Shown: positions 7,828-16,790, counted from the first letter of the stretch. The stretch: 19,363 nucleotides of DNA from an uncultured Clostridia bacterium (GCA_947588915.1 CANPZA010000015.1:1-19363); one strand, 5' to 3'. The notes: a model not told the origin generated them from the letters alone. Numbers and translations: made by a program.

Positions 7828-9267
7828 ATGAAAAAAATAAATGGAATAATTATGCAATATTTTGAATGGTATATGGATTGTAAGCAAAATTTATGGAATG
7901 ATATTTCAAATAAAGCGGAAGAATTACAAAGATTAGGAATAACAGCCTTATGGCTTCCACCAGCATATAAGGGATTTGGTGGTAAAGATGAAGTAGGGTA
8001 TGCTGTTTATGATGTATATGATTTAGGAGAATTTGACCAAAAAGGGAGCATTAAAACAAAATATGGATCAAAAGAAGAATATTTAAATTGTATCAGAAGA
8101 TTAGGACAAAATGGTATTGAGAGTTATGCTGATATTGTTTTAAACCATAAAATGGGAGCAGATATGCTACAAACTATACCTGCCACAAAAGTAGATTGGG
8201 GAAATCATAATGAACCAATATCTAATCAAGAAACTATAAGAGTAGCTACTAAATTTACATTTCCAGGAAGAAAACATAAATATTCAGATTTTGAATGGAA
8301 TTGGACACATTTCGATGGTATAGATTATGATGAAAACACAAAACAACATGCAATTTTTAAATTTAAAAATAAAGATTGGAGTGATGCAGTTGATGAAGAA
8401 TATGGAAATTATGATTATCTAATGGGAGCCGATCTTGATTTTGAAAACCCAGAAGTTATAGAAGAATGTGAAAAATGGGGGAAATGGTATTTAGAAGAAA
8501 CAAAAGTAAATGGTTTTAGATTAGATGCTGTAAAACACATAGATGCAGATTTTTATAAGAACTGGATAAAACACTTAAGAGAACAAACAAATGAAGAATT
8601 ATTTACAGTTGGAGAATATTGGAGTGGAGATGTTTCAAAATTACATAGATATATAGAAGAAACAGAAGGACAAATATCTTTATTTGATGTACCTTTACAC
8701 TATAATCTAGAAGCAGCATCTAAAAATGAAAATTATGATATGTCAAAAATATTAGAAGGTACACTAGTAAAAGAAAATTCATCAAAAGCAGTTACATTTG
8801 TAGATAACCATGACACACAACCAGGTCAAGCTTTACAAAGCTTCATAGAAAAATGGTTTAAGCCAGCAGCATACAGCTTAATTCTACTTAGAAATGAAGG
8901 ATATCCATGTGTATTTTATGGAGATTTTTATGGCATACCACATGATAATATAGAACCAGTAAAAGAATTAAAAACAATAATAGAATTAAGAAAAGATAAA
9001 GCATATGGAGAACAAAATGATTACTTTGATAATCCAAATTATATAGGTTGGACAAGACAAGGAGATACCGAACATCTTAAATCAGGTTTAGCTGTAGTTA
9101 TTTCAAATAGTGGTGATGGAGAAAAGAAAATGTATATAGGAACGCATTTTGCAGGAGAGACATTTATTGATAGTCTAGGAAATTGTGAAGAAAAAGTAAT
9201 TATTGATGAAGAAGGATATGGCAATTTTAAAGTAAAAGGAAAGAGTATATCTATATGGGTAAGATAA
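7828..9267 (+). CDS. Cytoplasmic GH13 alpha-amylase
   Basis: A 479-residue glycoside hydrolase family 13 alpha-amylase of the bacterial liquefying type, which cleaves internal alpha-1,4-glucan bonds. Family landmarks are in order: MQYFEWY (9-15), region I ADIVLNH (101-107), region II GFRLDAVKH (229-237) with nucleophile D233, region III GEYW with acid/base E263, and region IV FVDNHDT (324-330) with D329. The spacing matches the liquefying amylases well. There is no signal peptide, so it probably works inside the cell on glycogen or imported maltodextrins. The ATG follows an AAAGGATG ribosome site. dnaE starts only 18 bases downstream, so the two are probably co-transcribed. Confidence 0.95.
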   Translation: MKKINGIIMQYFEWYMDCKQNLWNDISNKAEELQRLGITALWLPPAYKGFGGKDEVGYAVYDVYDLGEFDQKGSIKTKYGSKEEYLNCIRRLGQNGIESYADIVLNHKMGADMLQTIPATKVDWGNHNEPISNQETIRVATKFTFPGRKHKYSDFEWNWTHFDGIDYDENTKQHAIFKFKNKDWSDAVDEEYGNYDYLMGADLDFENPEVIEECEKWGKWYLEETKVNGFRLDAVKHIDADFYKNWIKHLREQTNEELFTVGEYWSGDVSKLHRYIEETEGQISLFDVPLHYNLEAASKNENYDMSKILEGTLVKENSSKAVTFVDNHDTQPGQALQSFIEKWFKPAAYSLILLRNEGYPCVFYGDFYGIPHDNIEPVKELKTIIELRKDKAYGEQNDYFDNPNYIGWTRQGDTEHLKSGLAVVISNSGDGEKKMYIGTHFAGETFIDSLGNCEEKVIIDEEGYGNFKVKGKSISIWVR

Positions 9268-9285
9268 AGTAGAAAGGGGAAAGAA

Positions 9286-12200
9286 ATGTCTAATTTCGTT
9301 CATTTACATATACATAGTGAATTTAGCCTATTGGATGGAGCAAACAGAATAAAGGATTTACCTAAAAGGGCAAAAGAACTTGGAATGGATGCAATAGCAC
9401 TTACTGACCATGGAGTTATGTATGGAGCAATTGACTTTTATAAAGCATGTAAAAAAGAGGGTGTAAAACCCATAATTGGATGTGAAGTATATGTAGCACC
9501 AAGAAGTAGATTTGATAAAGAACCAAACATAGACAATCATTATTACCATTTAATTTTGCTTGCAAAAAACCAAAAAGGATATCAAAACTTGAGCAAATTA
9601 GTATCTATCGGATTTGTAGATGGATATTATTATAAACCACGTATTGATTTAGAAGTATTAGAAAAATATAGTGAAGGACTAATTTGTTTAAGCGCATGTT
9701 TAGCAGGAGCGGTAAATCAAGCTTTAACAAATGGAGAAAATGAAAAAGCAGAAGAAATAGCTCTTTGGCATAAAAAAGTATTTGGAAAAGATTATTATAT
9801 AGAAATACAAAACAATGGAATAAAAGAACAAGTTTTAGCAAATCAAAAGTTAATTGCATTAGCAAGAAAATTAGATATTCCATTAGTTGCAACAAATGAT
9901 GCACATTATTTAAAAAGAGAAGATAGTTATAATCATGAGGTTTTACTTTGTATACAAACTGGTAAAAGAATGAGTGATACAGATAGAATGCGATTTGATA
10001 CAGATGAGTTATATGTAAAATCACCAGAAGAAATGATAGAATATTTTAAAGCTATTCCAGAAGCAATAGAAAATACAGTAAAAATAGCAGAAGAATGTAA
10101 TGTGGAATTTGAATTTGGACATACAATACTACCAAATTATGATGTCCCAGAGGGATTTGAAACACATTATGATTATCTTAAAAAATTATGTGATGATGGA
10201 ATAAAAAATAGATATGGCGAAAATCCATCACAAGAAATAATAGATAGGGCAGAATATGAATTAAGTGTTATCAAAAAAATGGGATATGTAGATTATTTCC
10301 TAATTGTATGGGATTTTATACATTATGCAAAAACACATAAAATTCCAGTAGGGCCTCGGGCGTGGTTCTGGAGCAGGTTCTATAATTGCATATAGCATAG
10401 AAATTACAGACATTGATCCAATAAAATATGGACTACTTTTTGAAAGATTTTTAAATCCAGAAAGAATTAGTATGCCAGATTTTGATGTTGATTTTTGTTA
10501 TGAGCGTAGACAAGATGTAATTGATTATGTATCTAATAAATATGGACATGACCACGTATCACAGATTATTACATTTGGAACTATGGCTGCTAAAATGGTA
10601 ATAAGAGATGTAGCAAGAGTATTAGATATACCATATTCAGAAGCAGATAGTTTAGCAAAAATGATACCAAATGAATTACATATTACTATAAAAAAAGCAT
10701 TAGAAGAAAATAGAGAACTAAGACAAAGATATGAAACAGAAGAAACTGTAAAAAAAGTCCTAGACATTGCAATGGGATTAGAAGGTATGCCAAGACAGGC
10801 ATCAACACATGCATGTCGGAGTTGTTATAACGAAAGAGCCAGTAGATACATATGTTCCTCTATATGTCCGTGATGGGCAAATATCAACACAATATATAAT
10901 GACAACTTTAGAAGAATTAGGGTTATTAAAAATGGACTTTTTAGGATTGAGGACATTAACTGTTATACAAGATACAATTGATTTGGTAAAAGAAAATAGA
11001 GGAATAGATGTAGAATTTGATAAAGAAATGTCAGATTCTAAAGTATATAAATTATGGCAAGAAGGGAAAAGCTCAGGTATATTTCAATTTGAGTCCCAAG
11101 GTATGACAAACTTTATGAAAGAATTAAAACCAGATTGCCTAGAAGATTTAATAGCAGGAGTTTCATTATATAGACCAGGTCCAATGGATCAGATACCAAG
11201 ATATATAAAGGGAAAGTTAAATCCGGGTCATAATGAATATACCCATCCAAGATTAGAGCCAATATTAGATGTAACATATGGATGTATGGTTTACCAAGAA
11301 CAAGTTATGCAAATAGTAAGAGACTTAGCAGGATATTCCTTACGGAAGGGCAGATTTGGTAAGACGTGCTATGGGAAAAAAGAAATTAGATGTTATGGCA
11401 AAAGAAAGAGAAATATTTATTCATGGGCAAGTAGATGAAGCGGGAAATGTACTTGTTCCAGGTTGTATAAGAAATGGCATAGATGAGAAATCTGCAAATA
11501 AAATATTTGATGAAATGGCAGAATTTGCAAAATATGCATTTAATAAATCACACGCAGCATGTTATGCCGTAATAGCATATAGAACTGCTTACTTAAAAGC
11601 ATATTATCCAGCAGAATTTATGGCAGCAACATTAAATAGCTTTTTAGGAAATCTAGATAAAATACCACAATATATTGATGAATGTAAATCACTTGGAATT
11701 GAAATACTAAAACCAGAAATAAATAAAAGTGATACAAAATTTACAACAGAATATGATGATGAAAAACCAAAAGAATCACAAATTGCAAAACTTCGTTTTG
11801 GATTAGGAAGTATTAAAAATGTTGGAATAGCACCAGTAAATAGCATTGTTAAAGAGAGAAAAGAAAATGGCAAATATAAGAGTTTTACAGATTTTTGTGA
11901 AAGAATAGCAGGAGAATCTGTAAATAAAAAATGTATAGAAAGTTTAATAAAAGCAGGAGCATTTGATGAATTTGAACAAACAAGAAGTACACTTTTGGCA
12001 TCTTTTGAAAACATAATAGATATTATTCAAAACGAAAATAAAAAAGGGTTAAATGGTCAGGTATCTATGTTTGATTTAGGCTCAAATGAAGAAAAAGAAC
12101 AATTAAACAAGACAAAGTATACATTTGATGAACATGAAGAAATGTCTAGTAAAGATATATTATCAATAGAAAAAGAGATGTTAGGAATTTATATTTCAGG

Positions 12201-12831
12201 ACATCCTTTAGCAAAATTAAAAGATCAAATAGAAAGACAAACAACAATAAATACTATGCAGTTAAGACAAATTGATGAACAAATGAATATGCAAAATTTA
12301 AATGAAGGAGAAATCATATTAGCTGAAAAGCCTAAATACACAGATGGACAAAAAATAAAATATGCAGGAATAATAACTTCAATAAAAAAGAAATATACTA
12401 AAAACAATAAAATAATGGCCTTTGTTACAATAGAGGACTTATATGGAACAGCAGAAATAATTGTATTTGAAAATGCTTATCTAAATGCAGGTAAAAGTTT
12501 AGTAGAAGAAAATATTGTAATGGTAGATGGGCGTTTAAGCATAAGAGAAGATGATACCACAACAATAATAGCTAATGAAATAAAAGATTTTGGTGAACAA
12601 AAACAAAAAATATTTACTTTAAATATTACACAAGCAAATGAGGAACAAAAAGATAAATTAAGAGGTGCAATTCATTATTTTCAAGGAGATAAGAATAATA
12701 TAAATGTGCAAATAAAAATAAATGAAGAAATAAAACCATGTGGGCAAATTTATTTAAATGATAAAATAAAAGAAGTTTTTGATAATATTTTGGGAGCAGA
12801 AAATGTAAGAATTGAAGAAAAATTATCTTGA
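9286..12831 (+). CDS. dnaE: DNA polymerase III alpha subunit DnaE (needs three +1 frameshifts)
   Basis: With the extra C skipped at 10357, 10817 and 11343 this reads as one 1180-residue DnaE, a normal length for the family. The order is a PHP domain (HLHIHSEFS at 6-14, LTDHG), polymerase palm with GPGRGSG (356-362) and catalytic PDFDVDF (397-403, Asp 400 and 402), the STHACGVV block (glycine 511), [16 protein letters not shown] (glycine 686), a helix-hairpin-helix region, and a C-terminal OB fold ([15 protein letters not shown]). Read literally it is four fragments ending at 10395, 10873, 11438 and 12831. Each break is an in-frame CGG directly before a glycine codon at a highly conserved motif. 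DnaE is essential in Firmicutes that also use PolC, and everything outside the three breaks looks under normal selection, so decay is unlikely. The choice is between recoding and consensus error. Confidence 0.93.
10354..10360 (+). other. CGG +1 frameshift site 2 (dnaE, GPGRGSG motif)
   Basis: CCT CGG G: the in-frame CGG is 10357-10359. Skipping C10357 restores Pro-Gly-Arg-Gly-Ser of the invariant GPGRGSG motif. The literal frame ends at 10395. Confidence 0.8.
10814..10820 (+). other. CGG +1 frameshift site 3 (dnaE, STHACGVV motif)
   Basis: TGT CGG A: CGG is 10817-10819 in the frame established after site 2. Skipping C10817 restores His-Ala-Cys-Gly-Val-Val. The literal frame ends at 10873. 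Confidence 0.8.
11340..11346 (+). other. CGG +1 frameshift site 4 (dnaE, SLGRADL motif)
   Basis: TTA CGG A: CGG is 11343-11345 in the frame established after site 3. Skipping C11343 restores Ser-Leu-Gly-Arg-Ala-Asp-Leu. The literal frame ends at 11438. Confidence 0.8.
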
Positions 12832-12878
12832 TTTTATATAAACAATGTATTAAAATATAGAGCAGTAAAATACTAATA

Positions 12879-12903
12879 AGACATATGGTAATTATATATG
12901 TCT
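12879..12903. other. Small inverted repeat upstream of the 12932 gene
   Basis: AGACATAT (12879-12886) pairs with ATATGTCT (12896-12903) over a 9-base loop. There is no T run, so it is more likely an operator or leader hairpin for the next gene than a terminator. The rest of the 12832-12931 gap is plain AT-rich sequence. Confidence 0.3.
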
Positions 12904-12931
12904 GACCTAAAAAAAAGAGAGGAAATGTGTT

Positions 12932-13177
12932 ATGCGTAAATCAAGAGCTTTGACTGAAATTGTTACCAAAAGGAAAGAAGTAGTAAAAAAATTACAAGAA
13001 GAAGCCCAAAAGGATGTAGAGGTATTAGCTTTATATAAAAGAATAAAGCTAGTATGTGGAGAAGTCTTCATAAACAATCCAGATGGAGCATCTAAGTATC
13101 AAGTAGATTGCTATAATAGATTAATACAAAATTCTGAACTTTTGGTTTCATTGCGGAAAGAATTGCTTATGGAGTAG
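12932..13177 (+). CDS. Small helical protein of unknown function
   Basis: An 81-residue, highly charged and apparently all-helical protein. I do not recognise the family. The N-terminal half is a basic amphipathic helix with many Lys/Glu (VTKRKEVVKKLQEEAQKD). The middle contains VCGEVFINNPDGASKYQVDCY. The ribosome site AGAGGAA precedes the ATG. It contains an in-frame CGG at codon 75 (13154-13156). Read as an ordinary sense codon, the gene ends six codons later at TAG 13175-13177, just before a hairpin, and the end (SL-x-KELLME) continues a plausible helix. Skipping the C would instead give a 19-residue tail ending at 13214 that runs through the hairpin. I favour the unshifted form, but this is the only in-frame CGG in the window not clearly tied to a frameshift. 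Confidence 0.6.
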   Translation: MRKSRALTEIVTKRKEVVKKLQEEAQKDVEVLALYKRIKLVCGEVFINNPDGASKYQVDCYNRLIQNSELLVSLRKELLME

Positions 13178-13181
13178 CAAA

Positions 13182-13209
13182 AGGAATCTCTCTTTTTTGA
13201 GGGATTCTT
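13182..13209. terminator. Hairpin after the 12932 gene
   Basis: AGGAATCTCTC (13182-13192) pairs with GAGGGATTCTT (13199-13209), 11 bp with two G-T pairs, over a six-T loop. No T run follows on the plus strand, so any termination activity is uncertain. It sits five bases after the TAG at 13175-13177. Confidence 0.4.
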
Positions 13210-13245
13210 ATTAAATATTATGAAAATAAATACAAGGAGAACAAT

Positions 13246-13686
13246 ATGAAAAGAATAAGAGTTGCAGGAATCATTCCAATGGAAAATGGATATGCACTTA
13301 TGCATAGATTAAAAGTAAAAAATAAAAATAATTTACAAGAATATTATACTTTTCCAGGAGGAGGTTTGGAAGAAGGAGAGACTTATGAAGAAGGGACAAT
13401 TAGAGAAATAAAAGAAGAATTTGGAATTGATGTGGAAATTATTAGAAAATTATATGAATTTGAATCAGAAAAATTAGATCAAAAAGAAATATTTTTCTTA
13501 TGCAAATATTTAGATGGAAAATTAGGAACAGGACAAGGACCTGAATTTTCAAATAATCCTAAATATATTGATAGTGGAAAATATATTCCAGAAATAATAA
13601 AAAAAGAAGATGTTAAAAAAATTTTGTTATTACCATTAGAAATAAAAGAAAAATTTGTGAAAGATATAGACAATGGAGATATTTAA
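13246..13686 (+). CDS. NUDIX hydrolase
   Basis: A 146-residue NUDIX-fold pyrophosphohydrolase. The complete NUDIX box (G-x5-E-x7-REU-x-EE-x-G-U) spans residues 39-61, with G39, E45 and the metal-binding REIKEEFGI (53-61). The family cleaves nucleoside diphosphates linked to another group, such as oxidised nucleotides, ADP-ribose or coenzymes; nothing here fixes the substrate. The ATG follows an AAGGAGA ribosome site. The gene end overlaps the sequence just before recD2, leaving ten bases between stop and the preferred recD2 start, so the two are translationally adjacent and probably one operon. Confidence 0.9.
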   Translation: MKRIRVAGIIPMENGYALMHRLKVKNKNNLQEYYTFPGGGLEEGETYEEGTIREIKEEFGIDVEIIRKLYEFESEKLDQKEIFFLCKYLDGKLGTGQGPEFSNNPKYIDSGKYIPEIIKKEDVKKILLLPLEIKEKFVKDIDNGDI

Positions 13687-13696
13687 GGGTGGATAT

Positions 13697-15927
13697 ATGG
13701 AAATAATAGGAGAAGTACAAAGTATAATATATAAAAATGAATCAAATAGTTATACAATTGCAGAGTTTGAAACAGATGAAGAAATAACTACTGTAGTTGG
13801 TTATTTGCCATTTGTAAATATAGGAGATACATTAAATTTAATAGGAAAATTTGTAGAACATAAAGATTATGGAAGACAATTTAAAATAGATTCCTTTCAA
13901 AAAATGTTACCTCAAAATATAGGAGCATTACAAAAATATTTGGCAAATGGAAATATAAAAGGTATAGGAGAGGCACTTGCTAAAAGAATTATAAAAAGAT
14001 TTGGTAATGAAACTATAAATATTTTTAAAAATGATCCCAAAAGACTAGCGGAAATAAAGGGAATATCAGAGAATAAGGCTCAAGAAATTGCAGAAAGTTT
14101 TATACAAAATTGGGAAGTCTGGCAAATTGTTGGATTTTTAGAAAAATTTGGAATTGGTGCAGAATATGCAAAAAAAGTATATGATTTATTAGGGAAAAAT
14201 GCTATTAAACAGATAGAGGAAAATCCATATATATTAATAGATATAGCCAGAGGAGTAAATTTTAGGCAAATTGATAAAATGGCAATAGATTTAGGAATAA
14301 AATATGATAATGAAAAAAGAATTCAAAGTGGAATTAAATATGCTCTTATTAGAAGTACATATAATGGACATAGTTGTGTATTAAAGACTAATTTAATTCA
14401 ATTTGTAATAGAGCTTTTAGATATACAAAAAGAGAATATTGAAAATGAATTAATAAATTTAAGAGTAAATAATGAGATAGTAATAGAAGAAAGAAAACAA
14501 GAAGAATATGTTTATTTATATGAATTTTACGAAGTGGAAGAAGAAATAGCTTATAGAATAGACAAACTTCAAAAAGCAAAAAATATGAAAAAGCTACCAA
14601 ATATAACATCAGAATTAAAAAAAGTAGAAAAGAATTCAGAAATAGAATTATCAGATAAGCAAAAAGAAGCAATAAAATTAGTAAATGAAAATAATGTAGT
14701 TATAATAACAGGAGGTCCAGGTACAGGAAAAACAACAATTATAAAAAGTATAATAGATATTTATGAAAATAAAGCAAAAAAAATAGTTTTATGTGCTCCA
14801 ACAGGGAGAGCGGCAAAAAGGATGACAGAAACAACAAATAAGGAAGCTTCTACTCTTCATAGATTATTAGAAATTGGAAAAATTGATGAAGATAGTCTTT
14901 ACAAAAATACATCAGATTATGAAGGCACACCCATAGATGCAGATTTAATAATAGTTGATGAAATGTCAATGGTAGATATGTTTTTAATAAATTATTTATT
15001 AAAATGCATTTATCAAGGAACTAAATTAATAATGGTAGGTGATGTAGATCAACTAGCATCTGTTGGACCGGGAAGTGTTTTAAAAGATTTAATAAATTCA
15101 GAAAAAATTAAAACTATACATCTAGACAAAATTTTTAGACAAGCAGCTAAAAGCAAAATTATATTAAATGCTCACAGGGTAAATAAGGGTGAAAAGTTTT
15201 TAAGTAAAGAAGATGAAAATTTTGATGATACAAATGAAGATTTTTTCTTTATAAAAGGAATATATGAAGAAAAAATGTTACAAGAGGTAATTTCACTATG
15301 TACAGGAAGATTAAAAAATTATGGAAATTTTGATTTCTTCAAAAATATACAAGTACTTTCTCCAACTAAAAAAGGTATGCTTGGAACAAAAGAACTAAAT
15401 AAAGCACTTCAACAACAGTTAAACCCTAATATTGATAATTTGCCTGAAAAATCTAGTATGGGAGCAACTTATAGAGTAGGGGATAGAGTAATGCAAATTA
15501 AAAACAATTATGATATTTATTGGGAAAAAGATGTAAATGGGAAAATTGATTATCGGAAGTGGTGTATTTAATGGAGAAATAGGAACAATAACAAATGTGG
15601 ATGAGCAAGAAAAACAAATAGAAATAAGATTTGATGATGAAAAAGTAGCTTGGTATGACTTTTCTGATTTAGATCAAATTGAACATAGTTATTGTATAAC
15701 TATTCACAAATCACAACGGTAGCGAATTTGATGTTGTAATTATGGTATTACCATCTGCAGCTCCAATGCTAATTACAAGAAACTTACTTTATACAGGTAT
15801 TACAAGAGCTAAAAAATTACTAATCATTGTCGGAATAGAAAAAGTAGTAGATTTTATGATTCAAAATGTAGATGTAAAAAAGAGAAATACAGGATTAGAA
15901 TATAAAATGAGGAATATACAAAGCTAG
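13697..15927 (+). CDS. recD2: RecD2-type helicase (needs two +1 frameshifts)
   Basis: With C15554 and C15717 skipped this is a 742-residue RecD2, a 5'-3' superfamily 1B DNA helicase acting in DNA repair without RecBC. An N-terminal OB-like region comes first (MEIIGEVQSIIYKNESNSYT), then tandem helix-hairpin-helix segments (about 90-190). Walker A is GGPGTGKTT (339-347) and Walker B VDE (420-422, in IIVDEMSMVD). The C-terminal helicase part includes HKSQGSEFD, and then YTGITRAKKLL. The two breaks fall in the C-terminal quarter. The second is inside HKSQGSEFD, an essential helicase motif, where the literal frame reads CGG TAG and stops at once. I prefer the ATG at 13697 (ribosome site AAGGGTGG) over one eight codons upstream, because family members begin there. 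Confidence 0.9.
15551..15557 (+). other. CGG +1 frameshift site 5 (recD2)
   Basis: TAT CGG A: CGG is 15554-15556. Skipping C15554 gives Asp-Tyr-Gly-Ser-Gly-Val-Phe-Asn-Gly-Glu, the expected RecD2 segment. The literal frame ends at 15571. Confidence 0.75.
15714..15720 (+). other. CGG +1 frameshift site 6 (recD2, HKSQGSEF motif)
   Basis: CAA CGG T: CGG is 15717-15719 in the frame after site 5. Skipping C15717 restores His-Lys-Ser-Gln-Gly-Ser-Glu-Phe. In the literal frame the next codon is TAG (15720-15722). Confidence 0.8.
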
Positions 15928-15955
15928 AAGAATTTAACTTTTGGCTTTGTTTTTT
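15919..15955 (+). terminator. Rho-independent terminator of recD2
   Basis: A 12-bp stem (15919-15930 with 15938-15949, two G-T pairs), loop AATTTAA, then six T (15950-15955). The recD2 stop codon lies in the left arm. Confidence 0.85.
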
Positions 15956-16001
15956 AATAGATTTTATTTAAAAATTTCTTACCTAAAACTAGAATTAAAT
16001 A

Positions 16002-16030
16002 TTGACTTTATTATAAAAAGAAATTATAAT
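16002..16030 (+). promoter_or_regulatory. Promoter of comFC and the KAP-like gene
   Basis: TTGACT (16002-16007) and perfect TATAAT (16025-16030) with a 17-base spacer. It leaves a leader of about 85 bases before comFC. The rest of the 15956-16122 gap is AT-rich with no other structure that I see. Confidence 0.75.
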
Positions 16031-16122
16031 GTAACAAGTAAATTTTAGGAAATCATATAGTATTAAAACTAAAAAAGAATTTTTATTCAATAATAAATTT
16101 TTAAATTAAAAGGAGAATTAAA

Positions 16123-16771
16123 ATTTTAAATCAAATATTAAATCTTATTTATCCACCAACATGTCGGAATATGTGGAAAGTTAAATCAAGAATTTTTATG
16201 TAAAAAATGTGAAAAAATTTTAGAAAAAGAAAGTGAATTGTTAGTAGAACAAAATGAAAATGTCAATAAATTTTTTCAAGAACATTTATATCTATTTAAG
16301 TATCAGGGAACAATAAGAAAAATAATTTTAAATTACAAATTTAATGATAAATCATATTTATATAAGACTATTGTAAATTTTTTATTAAAAAAGGAAAAAT
16401 TATTTGAAATTTTGAAAAGTTATGATACAATAATACCAGTTCCAATAAGTAAAAAAAGACAAAAACAAAGAGGATATAACCAAAGCTCTTTGATTGCAAA
16501 AGAAATGGCTAAAAAATTACAATTAGAATATAACTGCAATTGTCTTTTTAAAACAAAAAATGTTATAGAGCAAAGTAAATTAGATAAAGAAGAAAGAATA
16601 AAAAATATACAAGGAGTTTATGAATTAAAAAATAAAGAATTATTATATAATAAAAAAATATTATTAATAGATGATGTTTATACTACAGGGAGTACAGTAA
16701 ATGAATGTAGTAAGATTTTAAAACAAGCTAATCCTGCAAAAATAGGAATATTTACAATTGCAAAAGATTAA
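16123..16771 (+). CDS. comFC: ComFC-family phosphoribosyltransferase-like protein (ATT start, one +1 frameshift)
   Basis: Reading from ATT at 16123 and skipping C16165 gives a 215-residue ComFC/GntX protein of normal length. The N-terminal zinc ribbon has C14, C17, C26 and C29 (PPTCGICG ... CKKC). The C-terminal phosphoribosyltransferase fold includes KKRQKQRGYNQSSLIAKEMA and the PRPP-binding loop LLIDDVYTTGST near residue 180. ComFC is needed for DNA uptake and recombination of transforming DNA in Firmicutes; in non-competent clostridia its role is unclear. No ATG, GTG or TTG lies in frame between the upstream stop (16102-16104) and the zinc ribbon. ATT sits seven bases after a strong AAAGGAG site (16109-16115). 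The literal frame stops at 16201-16203. The KAP-like gene follows after 19 bases. Confidence 0.88.
16162..16168 (+). other. CGG +1 frameshift site 7 (comFC zinc ribbon)
   Basis: TGT CGG A: CGG is 16165-16167. Skipping C16165 restores the zinc-ribbon CGICG. Without the shift the reading stops at 16203 after 26 codons. Confidence 0.75.
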
Positions 16772-16790
16772 ATATACAAGGAGGACAAAG

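Noticed and set aside
10809..11438. Separate small ORFs for the dnaE fragments, and likewise for recD2 (15537-15722, 15742-15927)
   Set aside because: They have no ribosome sites of their own and join exactly into one family-length protein when the C before GG is skipped.
9286..12831. Treating dnaE as a pseudogene
   Set aside because: All three breaks are the same single-base form at CGG, no other stop or deletion occurs in 1180 codons, and all catalytic motifs are intact; random decay would give mixed lesions.
4477..16165. Classical P-site slippage (as at prfB or Ty1) as the sole mechanism
   Set aside because: The codons before the sites (TTA, TAT, CAA, TGT, CCT, CTT) mostly cannot re-pair after a +1 step, and no upstream Shine-Dalgarno-like stimulator or shared motif is visible.
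16758..16790. Upstream TTG start for the KAP-like gene
   Set aside because: It overlaps the end of comFC, has no ribosome site, and the ATG at 16791 follows a strong AAGGAGG at proper spacing.
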